This document shows, one piece after another, positions 50,501-57,975 of a stretch of DNA of 64,000 nucleotides. How positions within the stretch are numbered: position 1 is the first letter of the stretch; every line of letters starts with the position of its first letter. The position numbers and the translations under genes were made by a program. Source of the DNA: Candidozyma auris (taxonomy: Eukaryota > Ascomycota > Pichiomycetes > Serinales > Metschnikowiaceae). The stretch covers positions 1,798,001-1,862,000 of the forward strand of contig NC_072813.1 of the NCBI RefSeq assembly GCF_003013715.1. The letters run 5' to 3'. The notes beneath the pieces were generated by a model. It was not told where the DNA came from, searched no databases, and saw only the letters and a list, made by a program, of their open reading frames with translations.

Positions 50501-51928
50501 GTTGATGTTGATATTGGTGATCGTGTGGAGTTGATCGACCAGAAGGATGCCGAGAGATCTTTCTACAAGTCACTTCGTGAATATGTGCATAAGAAGGCTA
50601 CTCAACTTGCCCAGTACAGAGAGAATAAGCACTTGAGACCATACTTGACGAAGATCGATGATGATGTTGACATGGATGTGGACGAGGTAGAAGACGAGGT
50701 CAACACCCATGCTGTCAATCAATTGCTCAAGATATCGGAAAAATGTGTGATTGAGTTCCTCAACCAGTGCTTCTACAAGTACAAGAGGGCCAAGGTTGAA
50801 CCAGGCACCGCAGTGGGTGCGATTGGTGCACACTCTATCGGTGAGCCAGGTACTCAGATGACGTTGAAGACATTCCACTTTGCTGGTGTGGCGTCCATGA
50901 ACGTCACGTTGGGTGTGCCCCGTATCAAAGAAATCATCAACGCCGCAAAGGTCATTTCCACGCCGATTATCAACTCTGTATTGGTCAACGACGACGATGA
51001 GGTTGCTGCGAGAGTTGTCAAAGGAAGAATAGAGAAAACCTTGCTTCGAGATGTTGCATTCTACATTGAGGATGTCTACAAAAATGACATGGCATTCTTG
51101 TCGATCAAGATTGATCTCAAAACTATCGAAAAGCTCCAGTTGGAGTTGACTTTGGACAACATTCGCCAGGCTATCGCCAACGCTCCTAAACTTAAGATCG
51201 CCAACAACGAAGTGTCCATCTATGGTAAAGACAGGATCAACGTTTTGGTGACCCACAGAGAGCTGAAGCTGGAGAGCTTGGCCAAGACAGCGCTGTCAGA
51301 CTACAGATTGGCCGAGGCCAACACCACGCTTTTCTTCAGAATGCAGCATCTCAAAAGAGCTCTTCCCGACGTTGTCATCAAGGGTCTTCCCAACATCTCA
51401 CGTGCTGTAATCAACATTCGTGACGACGGCAAGAAGGAGTTGTTGGTGGAGGGCTATGGCTTGAAACAAGTGATGGCCACAGACGGTGTGGTGGGAACCA
51501 AGACTACCACTAACCACATCTTGGAGGTGTACGAGACCCTTGGTATCGAAGCAGCAAGATCCTCCATCATTGGCGAAATAGACTACACCATGTCCAAGCA
51601 CGGTATGAGCGTGGATCCTAGACACATTCAGCTTTTGGGAGATGTGATGACCTACAAGGGTGAGGTGTTGGGTATTACCAGATTTGGTCTTTCTAAAATG
51701 AGAGATTCTGTGTTGCAGCTTGCTTCGTTCGAGAAGACCACGGATCACTTGTTTGACGCTGCCTTCTTCATGAAGAACGATAAGATCGAGGGTGTTTCCG
51801 AATGTATCATTTTGGGCCAGACCATGGGAATTGGAACCGGTGCATTCAAAATGGTGAAGACGTCTAATTATGACGAGAGCAAAATGAAGCCGAAGGAGAC
51901 TCTTTTCGAGAGTCTTTGCGTGGCCTAG
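47561..51928 (+). CDS. RPO31: RNA polymerase III largest subunit (C160)
   Basis: 1455 residues from the ATG at 47561, against 1460 in S. cerevisiae Rpo31, with a collinear sequence (start MKDVVVDVAPK, then IKGLEFSALS). The zinc-binding CATCHGNLALCHGHFGH is near residue 67-83. The catalytic magnesium loop NADFDGDEMN begins at N507, with D509, D511 and D513. The bridge-helix and trigger-loop region includes GEPGTQMTLKTFHFAGVASMNVTLG. There is no heptad CTD, which together with close Rpo31 matching excludes Rpb1. It transcribes tRNAs, 5S and U6. Codon 579 is CTG at a position where S. cerevisiae has serine. Confidence 0.98.
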   Translation: MKDVVVDVAPKCIKGLEFSALSSKEIVAQSEAEVTTRDLYDLEKGRQVKESGALDTRMGTSSNAVECATCHGNLALCHGHFGHVRLALPVFHVGYFKQIIRVLQCICKLCGAVLLDQNTKRKFLADLRRPNIDNLRRMKILNKVVDQCKKQRRCLQCNHVNGVVKKAASGAGPAALKIFHDTFRFIGKKPTPEKEFWDKEFDEVFMRNPELEKFAKRVYEDLNPLKVLNLFKQVSPLDCELFGIDASKGGRPETYIWRYLPAPPVCIRPSVMMDAQSNEDDLTVKLTEIVWTSSLIKAGIEKGISINNMMEQWDFLQLSVAMYINSDAANPALLPGNMGLGLKSAKPIRGFCQRLKGKQGRFRGNLSGKRVDFSGRTVISPDPNLKIDEVAVPDRVAKVLTYPEKCTRYNRQKLQKLILNGPNVHPGANYILKQNEVAKRNLKFGDRVKLAKNLRIGDVVERHIEDGDVVLFNRQPSLHRLSILSHYAKVRPWRTFRLNECVCTPYNADFDGDEMNLHVPQTEEARAEAINLMGVKNNLLTPKSGEPIIAATQDFITGSYIISHKDSFFDRASLVQLLLMMSDADLHFDIPPPAIFKPVALWTGKQVFSLLIRPNKKSKVVINVDAKNKTFHPPAKGLPNEMSPNDGFVVIRGSQILSGVMDKSTLGDGKKHSVFYTILRDYGPDEAANAMNRMAKLCARFLGNHGFSIGINDVTPGSDLKLKKEYMVEQAYAKCDELIDLYNRGKLETQPGCNEEQTLEAKISGLLSKVREEVGDVCIRELDSLNSPLIMATCGSKGSTLNVSQMVAVVGQQIISGNRVPDGFQDRSLPHFTKMSKTPQSKGFVRNSFFSGLSPPEFLFHAISGREGLVDTAVKTAETGYMSRRLMKSLEDLSALYDQTVRNSLNGIVQFTYGGDGLDPLDMEGDAQPVNFNRQWDHAFNVTFDISDRSLRPYEIMDVVDNVLRPLEDKLVRYDNLGRVVDVDIGDRVELIDQKDAERSFYKSLREYVHKKATQLAQYRENKHLRPYLTKIDDDVDMDVDEVEDEVNTHAVNQLLKISEKCVIEFLNQCFYKYKRAKVEPGTAVGAIGAHSIGEPGTQMTLKTFHFAGVASMNVTLGVPRIKEIINAAKVISTPIINSVLVNDDDEVAARVVKGRIEKTLLRDVAFYIEDVYKNDMAFLSIKIDLKTIEKLQLELTLDNIRQAIANAPKLKIANNEVSIYGKDRINVLVTHRELKLESLAKTALSDYRLAEANTTLFFRMQHLKRALPDVVIKGLPNISRAVINIRDDGKKELLVEGYGLKQVMATDGVVGTKTTTNHILEVYETLGIEAARSSIIGEIDYTMSKHGMSVDPRHIQLLGDVMTYKGEVLGITRFGLSKMRDSVLQLASFEKTTDHLFDAAFFMKNDKIEGVSECIILGQTMGIGTGAFKMVKTSNYDESKMKPKETLFESLCVA

Positions 51929-52423
51929 GATGTTTTAGGTCAGCTATGTATATTAATAGGAAATAAAGGAATCGGAATAGACATCACACAGTAGTCATCA
52001 ACGGTGTTCTACGAGTGTTCAAAAGTACATTTAATTGCGTTCTTGAAATATTCAGGCTTTCCGTCAATCAGTTTTGGAATTAAGTCAAGGCTCGAATTTT
52101 AATCTCGTCGTCTGTGATTTCATCAGTCTTTCGAACATCACATTTCAACTAAAATTTGCAACCATTTCTGTACATTGCAAACGCACCACAGTAACGACAA
52201 TTATACGCCTCTTCTATACCCATCTTCCTATTTTTTTTAAAGACCATATAGCTTTATCCAGATGAAGAAACTTAGTCAAAGCATTCGAAATTACTGTGAA
52301 GGGTCTTGAAGAAAGAAACCTGTAAATGCCATACTTGTAATCCTCCAACACTGGAGGACTGCACACTTGAGCCCACTATCAACTGAATCAACATCAACCT
52401 TCTTCTACTAAACCTTCACTCAA
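51929..52423. other. Intergenic RPO31 to unrecognised gene
   Basis: A perfect 7-bp hairpin, TCCTCCA-ACAC-TGGAGGA, at 52341-52358 lies 66 bp upstream of the next start codon. Nothing else stands out. Confidence 0.45.
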
Positions 52424-53026
52424 ATGTCCAGAGACTCAATCTACTCAAGGGTCCACTTTTCCCATGCTAGGCAAGTGGAGTTCATGGAGGACTGGCGAAA
52501 CTACCATGTGCCTTTCGACGATATCGATACCGCTCGGCTTAACCAGGCTTCTGTAAACATCTTCCCTCAGTTTTTGCTAGAGGAGGAAGAAGACGGAGCC
52601 ATTCCGCTCAATCTGGCTGCATTCAGCTCGAAAGTAAACAAGCTGAAGAACCTTCTACGGCAGCCTATTTGGACTGATTTGGGAACTGAACAGCTTCGAG
52701 CGGACGCCAAATCCACACGGCTTCCCGATGAGACGATCCTCAAATCGCTCCACAGCGCAGTAGGTGAAGAATCGCTCACAAACTTTCTCTCCAATGGCTA
52801 CAACAATGAACAATCTGTGTTGGCCAATGATAACTATAATGTCTCGGACAGCTGGCTGAATGTGACATCGGAATACCCTATCAACCACACGTTTTCTAAC
52901 AGACTACGCTCTACAAGCGGCAACAGATCTAGTGAAATGCAACACTTACACACCCCTCAATTGGGCCGGATCCGTCAAGCGTCTCTGGAGAGATACCAAA
53001 CTCCCATTGGGCGTATTGTGCGGTGA
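52424..53026 (+). CDS. Unrecognised 200-residue protein
   Basis: An intact frame with an ATG (MSRDSIYSRVHF), normal codon use and a polar, protein-like sequence: an acidic LLEEEEDG near residue 53, a mixed helical middle, and an S/N-rich tail ending in a basic QTPIGRIVR with TP and SP-like sites. No signal peptide, membrane segment or known motif is visible. Its stop lies 51 bp from the convergent SPC110 stop. Likely to be a real gene because it is long for chance in this GC range and lies tightly between genes. Function unknown. Confidence 0.7.
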   Translation: MSRDSIYSRVHFSHARQVEFMEDWRNYHVPFDDIDTARLNQASVNIFPQFLLEEEEDGAIPLNLAAFSSKVNKLKNLLRQPIWTDLGTEQLRADAKSTRLPDETILKSLHSAVGEESLTNFLSNGYNNEQSVLANDNYNVSDSWLNVTSEYPINHTFSNRLRSTSGNRSSEMQHLHTPQLGRIRQASLERYQTPIGRIVR

Positions 53027-53077
53027 AATATTAGGTAATGGGCATTAAGCATTAATAGTACATGTGTATATGAAGGT

Positions 53078-56000
53078 TTATTCTGCCAACAAAGTGATGC
53101 GGTCTTTTTCGATCTCTTCACGAAGCTGTAGGAGCTGCTTCCTTCTTGCGGCTGCACGCTCGTGTCTATTCTTGATCCTTACCGCGGCAAGCACGAATTG
53201 GGCCACTGCTTTAAACGTTGGCTTCTTGCGTGGCTGGCGTTCGAAGTCGGGATGAATCCCCAAAAGTGCTGTTTTGGCAAGCTCGCTACGGAATTCAGCA
53301 TCTGCATTGCGAAGTGACGACATTACCATCGAATGCACCAGTGCTATGTCGTTTGCCTTGTTCTGGAGGTCGTAAAGCTTGGCTTTGTAAAAAAGAAGCT
53401 CGTTTTGTTGGAGTCTTTGCTCGGTGGAGCTCTTACCCGCGTGCCTGGGTGCAATGAATGGATTGGGCGTCGAAACTTGGGCCAATTTGGCGTTGAGAGA
53501 GTCTATGTGGGCCTGTAGTTGGGCGTTGGCTTTCCTCACTCGGACAATCTCCTCAGAGTTTCGACTCGAGTTCTTATACTCAGCAATGTCGATATCATTA
53601 ATCTTCCTTGCAAGCCTGTTGCAATGACGAGTGGTCCTTGTGAGTTCCAGATCTAAGTTTTTCGCTCGAATCTCGAATTGAGTTTTCTCCAGTGCCAACA
53701 CTTTCATATCTGTCTCCAAGTTATCAATTACCTCCTTGAGCTTATTCTTATCCTTTTGCGAAGCGCTAAGTCTGCTTTCTAATTCAGCGATCCTCTCTCT
53801 ATAATCATCCAAGGCAGCTGAGATTTCAGTCTTTCTCGAGTCATTCTGTTTAGCTTGCAAAGCTTTGTAATCACGCTTCAACTCTTCAAGCTGACTCTCA
53901 AGAAGAGCGACCATCGCAGAGTCGTCAGGCATCGTCTCAATTCTCGTACGCTCCTTCAAAAGATCGATTTTGTTTTCATAATAACGTTGCTGCTCAGTGA
54001 GCTCCTTTTGAAGTCTCTCTAACTCACGCTCCAGGCGTTCTTTCTCACGTTGTAGAGATTGCATTTCGTAGTTCACTTCAGCCTTTGCTGCGTATGATTC
54101 CTCGTACCTCTTACCATTGACGTCACGACTCAAAGACCTCAAGCGTGACTCAAGCGCATCGATGATTTCCTCTTTATCCCTCACATTGGTTTCGAGCTTA
54201 CTTTGCGCAAGCTTGCTGTCCTTCATTTTTGATTCCAATTCGTGTACCTCTGCGAGAAGACGTTCTTTGTCCTTGACGGTAACATCTGATAACCTCCTGA
54301 CTTCCTCGATCTCCCGCTCGAGTTGTCTATTGGTGGATGTGACGGACTCAACCTGGCGTTCAAGTCTATATATCTTGTCTTCGTCGCGCTTCTTCTCTAG
54401 TTCATAGTACATTGGATCGGAGCGTTGCAGTTCCCTCTGTGCAATTCTTAACTCAGCTTTGAGTTTTTCAAGCTGAGTTTCCTTGGCGTCAAGATCTTCC
54501 TTCAAAGACTCATACTTGATCGTGCTCCTCTCCATTTCTTCAACGAGACTGTTATACTCTTTCTCATAGAAGTCAACCCTCTCATGCAATTCATCGATTT
54601 CATACTGCTGATCATTCTTCAAATGAAGTCTGTTGGACAACTGATCCTCCAAATCAGCAATGACATCTTCGAGGTCACGTTTTTGTGACTTCATCTTCTG
54701 GGCATCCAAGCGTAGCTCCTCAATTTGATCCTCGTAGAACTTTGCGGAGCTGTCCCTTCCTCTATTTTTATCAACAGAACCGCTTGATGCCAACTCACTC
54801 TCTAAGTGAGCATTTTTACGTGAGAGACGATCGACTTCATGCTGCTTCTCAAGGAGGTCGTCTTCTTGGGCACGTATCCGTGCTCTAAGTTCTCTAGCCT
54901 CCGTAATGGCCTCCTTGAGCTGCTGTTCACGCCTGCTAGAGCTTGCGGTAAGCTTGCTCATTTGTGCTTGCAAGTCATCAATTTGCTTCTCTTTGCCAGG
55001 ATCCTTGGACCGTATTTGGCGGACAAGGGCATCCAAAGAATCTCTTTCGTCTTGAAGAACTTTCAACTCATGGTTCAAAGAGTCGATTCTTTGCTCCAAT
55101 GCATCTCTTGTCGACTTCAACGATTTTGCGTTCAGTTCAATGGTCTCTTTTTCGCCCTCTACCAGCTTTAGATCTTCTACTGCCTCGCGAAGTTTTCTCG
55201 TGAGTATTTGACACTCACTCTCTAGCTCCAGAATACGTTCATTGGCGTCCAGTGGCACTTTCAGTTGCTGAAGCTCGAGTTGGTGCACGCGCGCTCTTAA
55301 TTCATTATTTTCCTCATGAAGGTGTGTCTGGTTGAGGTCAACCTGGGAAGCCGAATCGGTGAGTTTCCTCCGGAGCAGCTGGTTTTCATTCTGCAAGCGT
55401 TCTAATCGCTCGTATAGTTCATCGGAGACATGGCTCTTGCTCAGCTCCGTACGTAATTGCTCCAACTGAGCTCTCATTTCCATGATTATATCGTCCTTTT
55501 CTGCCAATGCCTCCTTATACAGCAGCTTTATCGCGTCCATGGCCCTCTGAGGGCTGTCACTGGCTTCTACCGTCTCGGACCCGGTTCTCAACGTGTCAAG
55601 CTCCTCTAAAGCATGAGCCAAATTCTGCTTGAGCTCCATGTTCTCATACACCATGTTTCTCTGTTCTTCGGGTGTTTTACGCATATACTTTGTCAACGTG
55701 GCCACTTCAAACTTCAAGTTGTAGTTTTCTTGCTGGAGCGTCTCGAGTTTCGAAGTGAGTTCCTGAACCAGCCCGCCTCCATCACCTACTATCTTATCTC
55801 TTTGTCTGAAGAACCCATCAAAAAGGCCACCCAGACGCGCATTGTTCAGCGATGTGAGGGAAGAAACACCCTGTATTTGCAGCTTCATCAGATTCTGAGT
55901 CTCTGTATTGTCTGTGTTTTCAAAACTCGTATCTATCTGCGAGTTGGAGATCTTGTCGCTGTTTATGGCCATTCGATGGACCTCCGGCAGACTCGACTGC

Positions 56001-56080
56001 TGTGGAGGGCGCCTCTTGCCTATGGGTATGAATTCCCACTTGGTACTCCTTTCTGGAGGCACCAACGAGGATGCAAACAT
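53078..56080 (-). CDS. SPC110: Spindle pole body coiled-coil protein Spc110 (CM1/PACT type)
   Basis: 1000 residues from the ATG at 56080. The N-terminal 100 residues are polar; residues 101-156 (LQQENYNLKFEVATLTKYMR and onward) form a CM1-like gamma-tubulin-complex binding motif, preceded by GLFDGFFRQRD. Then comes about 750 residues of near-continuous heptad coiled coil, and a C-terminal basic segment (KKPTFKAVAQFVLAAVRIKN) like the Spc110/PACT calmodulin-binding end. It links the central plaque to gamma-tubulin at the nuclear face. The frame upstream to 56392 has hydrophobic non-family sequence and is rejected. An E-box and a CACGCGAAAA site lie upstream. Confidence 0.88.
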   Translation of the reverse strand: MFASSLVPPERSTKWEFIPIGKRRPPQQSSLPEVHRMAINSDKISNSQIDTSFENTDNTETQNLMKLQIQGVSSLTSLNNARLGGLFDGFFRQRDKIVGDGGGLVQELTSKLETLQQENYNLKFEVATLTKYMRKTPEEQRNMVYENMELKQNLAHALEELDTLRTGSETVEASDSPQRAMDAIKLLYKEALAEKDDIIMEMRAQLEQLRTELSKSHVSDELYERLERLQNENQLLRRKLTDSASQVDLNQTHLHEENNELRARVHQLELQQLKVPLDANERILELESECQILTRKLREAVEDLKLVEGEKETIELNAKSLKSTRDALEQRIDSLNHELKVLQDERDSLDALVRQIRSKDPGKEKQIDDLQAQMSKLTASSSRREQQLKEAITEARELRARIRAQEDDLLEKQHEVDRLSRKNAHLESELASSGSVDKNRGRDSSAKFYEDQIEELRLDAQKMKSQKRDLEDVIADLEDQLSNRLHLKNDQQYEIDELHERVDFYEKEYNSLVEEMERSTIKYESLKEDLDAKETQLEKLKAELRIAQRELQRSDPMYYELEKKRDEDKIYRLERQVESVTSTNRQLEREIEEVRRLSDVTVKDKERLLAEVHELESKMKDSKLAQSKLETNVRDKEEIIDALESRLRSLSRDVNGKRYEESYAAKAEVNYEMQSLQREKERLERELERLQKELTEQQRYYENKIDLLKERTRIETMPDDSAMVALLESQLEELKRDYKALQAKQNDSRKTEISAALDDYRERIAELESRLSASQKDKNKLKEVIDNLETDMKVLALEKTQFEIRAKNLDLELTRTTRHCNRLARKINDIDIAEYKNSSRNSEEIVRVRKANAQLQAHIDSLNAKLAQVSTPNPFIAPRHAGKSSTEQRLQQNELLFYKAKLYDLQNKANDIALVHSMVMSSLRNADAEFRSELAKTALLGIHPDFERQPRKKPTFKAVAQFVLAAVRIKNRHERAAARRKQLLQLREEIEKDRITLLAE

Positions 56081-56162
56081 GGGCAAGCTGGAATGGAGAT
56101 GTGAATGAGATCGATTTGTTTGTGTTTTGGTAGTCGCGATCGCGATGTTGTAGGTGTATAAT

Positions 56163-56185
56163 TCACGTGACTGGTCACGCGAAAA
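56163..56185. promoter_or_regulatory. E-box plus MCB/SCB-like site upstream of SPC110
   Basis: TCACGTGA at 56163-56170 and CACGCGAAAA at 56176-56185, about 85-105 bp before the start codon. CACGCGAAAA contains both ACGCG (MBF) and CGCGAAAA (SBF) cores. Confidence 0.55.
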
Positions 56186-56352
56186 TAACGTGACAATGCT
56201 GTCAGAGAGTAACAGTTCTGCTAACGTGAAATCTCCTATAAGCAAAATAAGCTTTAAAATGATGTAGGCAATTTTGACCATTATGTACCTTAAACATCTT
56301 CGGGAATCAAGTGCATCCTTTGGGCGTCCACCTTTCATTGCTCCAGATTGAG

Positions 56353-56368
56353 AAATGGCTGCGAAAAA
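56353..56368 (+). promoter_or_regulatory. Copy of the recurrent ATGGCTGCRAAA element
   Basis: AAATGGCTGCGAAAAA, about 275 bp upstream of SPC110 and 110 bp beyond the TRP4 stop. Confidence 0.45.
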
Positions 56369-56480
56369 CCAGCACAACAGATACTTTCTCATTTACCTCA
56401 TTCATGTCATTTCTATTACAGTCTATATGGGCCATAAAAAAAAAAAAAACTTTCGTTTTCTTTTTTTTTTTATATTTTTC

Positions 56481-57602
56481 TCAGACCACAGTTGCTTCGT
56501 TGACAGCTATGTGCTCGCTAAGAGCACTCTTGAAGTCTTCCAAAGCCTTCGCTGCTTTACCCAGCTTTATGCTATCCACGGCAAGAGCCATGCCCTCTTC
56601 CCAGTCTTTGGCCAACCCAGCAACATATGCTACGGCAGCAGAGTTCATCAAGATGTAGTCTACCAAGGGATCATTGATAGTTTTCAACATGTATCTGGGA
56701 GAATCCTGGCGCAAGATGTGCAACAAGGTCTCTGCGTTCTCCTCAGGCGTTCCACTGCGCACAGAGGCTAGACTGTGCTCAGGAAGCTTGAAGTTTTTGG
56801 GTGAGATGACTGTTCTGGTGATTTCACCTTTCTCGTCCACGAGCCAGCACTTGGTGTTACCTGTCGGGCTGATTTCGTCGAGGCCAATTTCGCCCCACAC
56901 GACCATGGTCCTTTCGTGAGCCGGGCTCTTTTGTGCAAGCTGAGCAGCCGCCACAGCATACAGCTCACCGAGCTTCTCAGAGTACACACCAAGAATACGG
57001 GCTCGAAGTGGGATTGGGTTCATGAGAGGACCCAAGATGTTGAAAATCGTGGGAATGCCCATTTGCGAGCGGATGTGCGCCACTTTGCCCATCCCTGGAT
57101 GGAAGGAAGGTGCAAACAAGTAACAAAAGTTGCTTTTCTTAACAATGGCCGGCGTGGTGTCTTTGTTGACAACGCTAAGATCCACACCCAAACACTTGAG
57201 AAGATCGCCGGACCCGGAGGTCGACGTCAGCGCCTTGCCCCCGTGTTTACACACATTGAGCCCCATTCCAGCTGCCACTATGGCCGCAGAGGTCAGGACA
57301 TTGAATGTGTTCTGGCCATCTCCTCCAGTGCCAACAATGTCAACGTAGCCCTCCTTGGCAACGAGCTGCGGAGGGATATGGTCGGAGAACTCTAGAATCG
57401 TCTGCACAGCAGCAGCTATGAATTCTGGTTCGTGATCAAGCCCACGCATTCTGAGAGCAGTGAGGAACGCAGCCAGCTGGATATCGCTGGGGATTCCGCG
57501 GAACATCGACTTGAGAACGGTGCTCAAATCTGTTGGGGTGAGGTTTGGCGGCTCCAAAAATAGCAGCTTTATATATGGCGTGAGCACATTCTTGGTGGAC
57601 AT
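56481..57602 (-). CDS. TRP4: Anthranilate phosphoribosyltransferase
   Basis: A 373-residue TrpD. The PRPP-binding GTGGDGQNTFN starts at residue 91, KHGGKALTSTSGSGDLL follows as the anthranilate/PRPP loop, and HPGMGKVAHIRSQMGIPTIFN and LGPLMNP are the family's later blocks. It joins anthranilate and PRPP in the second step of tryptophan synthesis. S. cerevisiae Trp4 has 380 residues. An E-box lies 62 bp upstream, and a recurrent-element copy about 265 bp upstream. Confidence 0.97.
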   Translation of the reverse strand: MSTKNVLTPYIKLLFLEPPNLTPTDLSTVLKSMFRGIPSDIQLAAFLTALRMRGLDHEPEFIAAAVQTILEFSDHIPPQLVAKEGYVDIVGTGGDGQNTFNVLTSAAIVAAGMGLNVCKHGGKALTSTSGSGDLLKCLGVDLSVVNKDTTPAIVKKSNFCYLFAPSFHPGMGKVAHIRSQMGIPTIFNILGPLMNPIPLRARILGVYSEKLGELYAVAAAQLAQKSPAHERTMVVWGEIGLDEISPTGNTKCWLVDEKGEITRTVISPKNFKLPEHSLASVRSGTPEENAETLLHILRQDSPRYMLKTINDPLVDYILMNSAAVAYVAGLAKDWEEGMALAVDSIKLGKAAKALEDFKSALSEHIAVNEATVV

Positions 57603-57663
57603 GAGAGAATGTTGAAGGTTGATCGACTGTAGTTAATTTTTCATGAGGGTAGTGTTGATAAAC

Positions 57664-57671
57664 GCACGTGA
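57664..57671. promoter_or_regulatory. E-box upstream of TRP4
   Basis: GCACGTGA, 62 bp before the start codon. Confidence 0.55.
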
Positions 57672-57868
57672 TGCTGCCGGCGATGAAAGTCCAGTGAATC
57701 AGAGAAAGCCGGGGTATTATGGGCTGTGTGTTTATGTGAATGGACACTTGCAATTATTGCTAGAAGGTGTTGTACGACTGACATTTACAGCTTTTGCGGC
57801 GTGGGACTGACAATTTATTGGGTGACCGATGTATCTATCAGTGCGATATAGTGAGTGATTAAAGCTGC

Positions 57869-57883
57869 TTTTCGCAGCCATTT
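57869..57883 (-). promoter_or_regulatory. Copy of the recurrent ATGGCTGCRAAA element
   Basis: Reads AAATGGCTGCGAAAA on the TRP4 strand, about 265 bp upstream of TRP4 and 93 bp after the BRR2 stop. Confidence 0.45.
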
Positions 57884-57975
57884 CTTTGCGTTCACTTTGA
57901 GTCTGAATTATTCAAAAAAACACTTGCTTATGCTTCAAAACCTTTCGAAAATATCACCAGCTTCTATATCCTTCC

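Larger units (their letters stand above)
56081..56480. other. SPC110 promoter and TRP4 3' gap
   Basis: Contains an E-box with an SCB/MCB-like site, the recurrent element AAATGGCTGCGAAAAA at 56353-56368, and A/T runs near 56438-56475. Confidence 0.5.
57603..57975. other. TRP4 promoter region
   Basis: An E-box GCACGTGA at 57664-57671 and TTTTCGCAGCCATTT at 57869-57883, a recurrent-element copy in the TRP4 orientation. No TGACTCA (Gcn4) site was seen here, although it would be expected for a tryptophan gene. Confidence 0.5.

Noticed and set aside
47561..51928. Call as RNA polymerase II subunit Rpb1
   Set aside because: No heptad C-terminal domain, and the sequence follows Rpo31 from end to end.
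56081..56392. N-terminal extension of SPC110 with hydrophobic segment
   Set aside because: It covers the E-box and SCB-like site and is unlike any Spc110 N-terminus.
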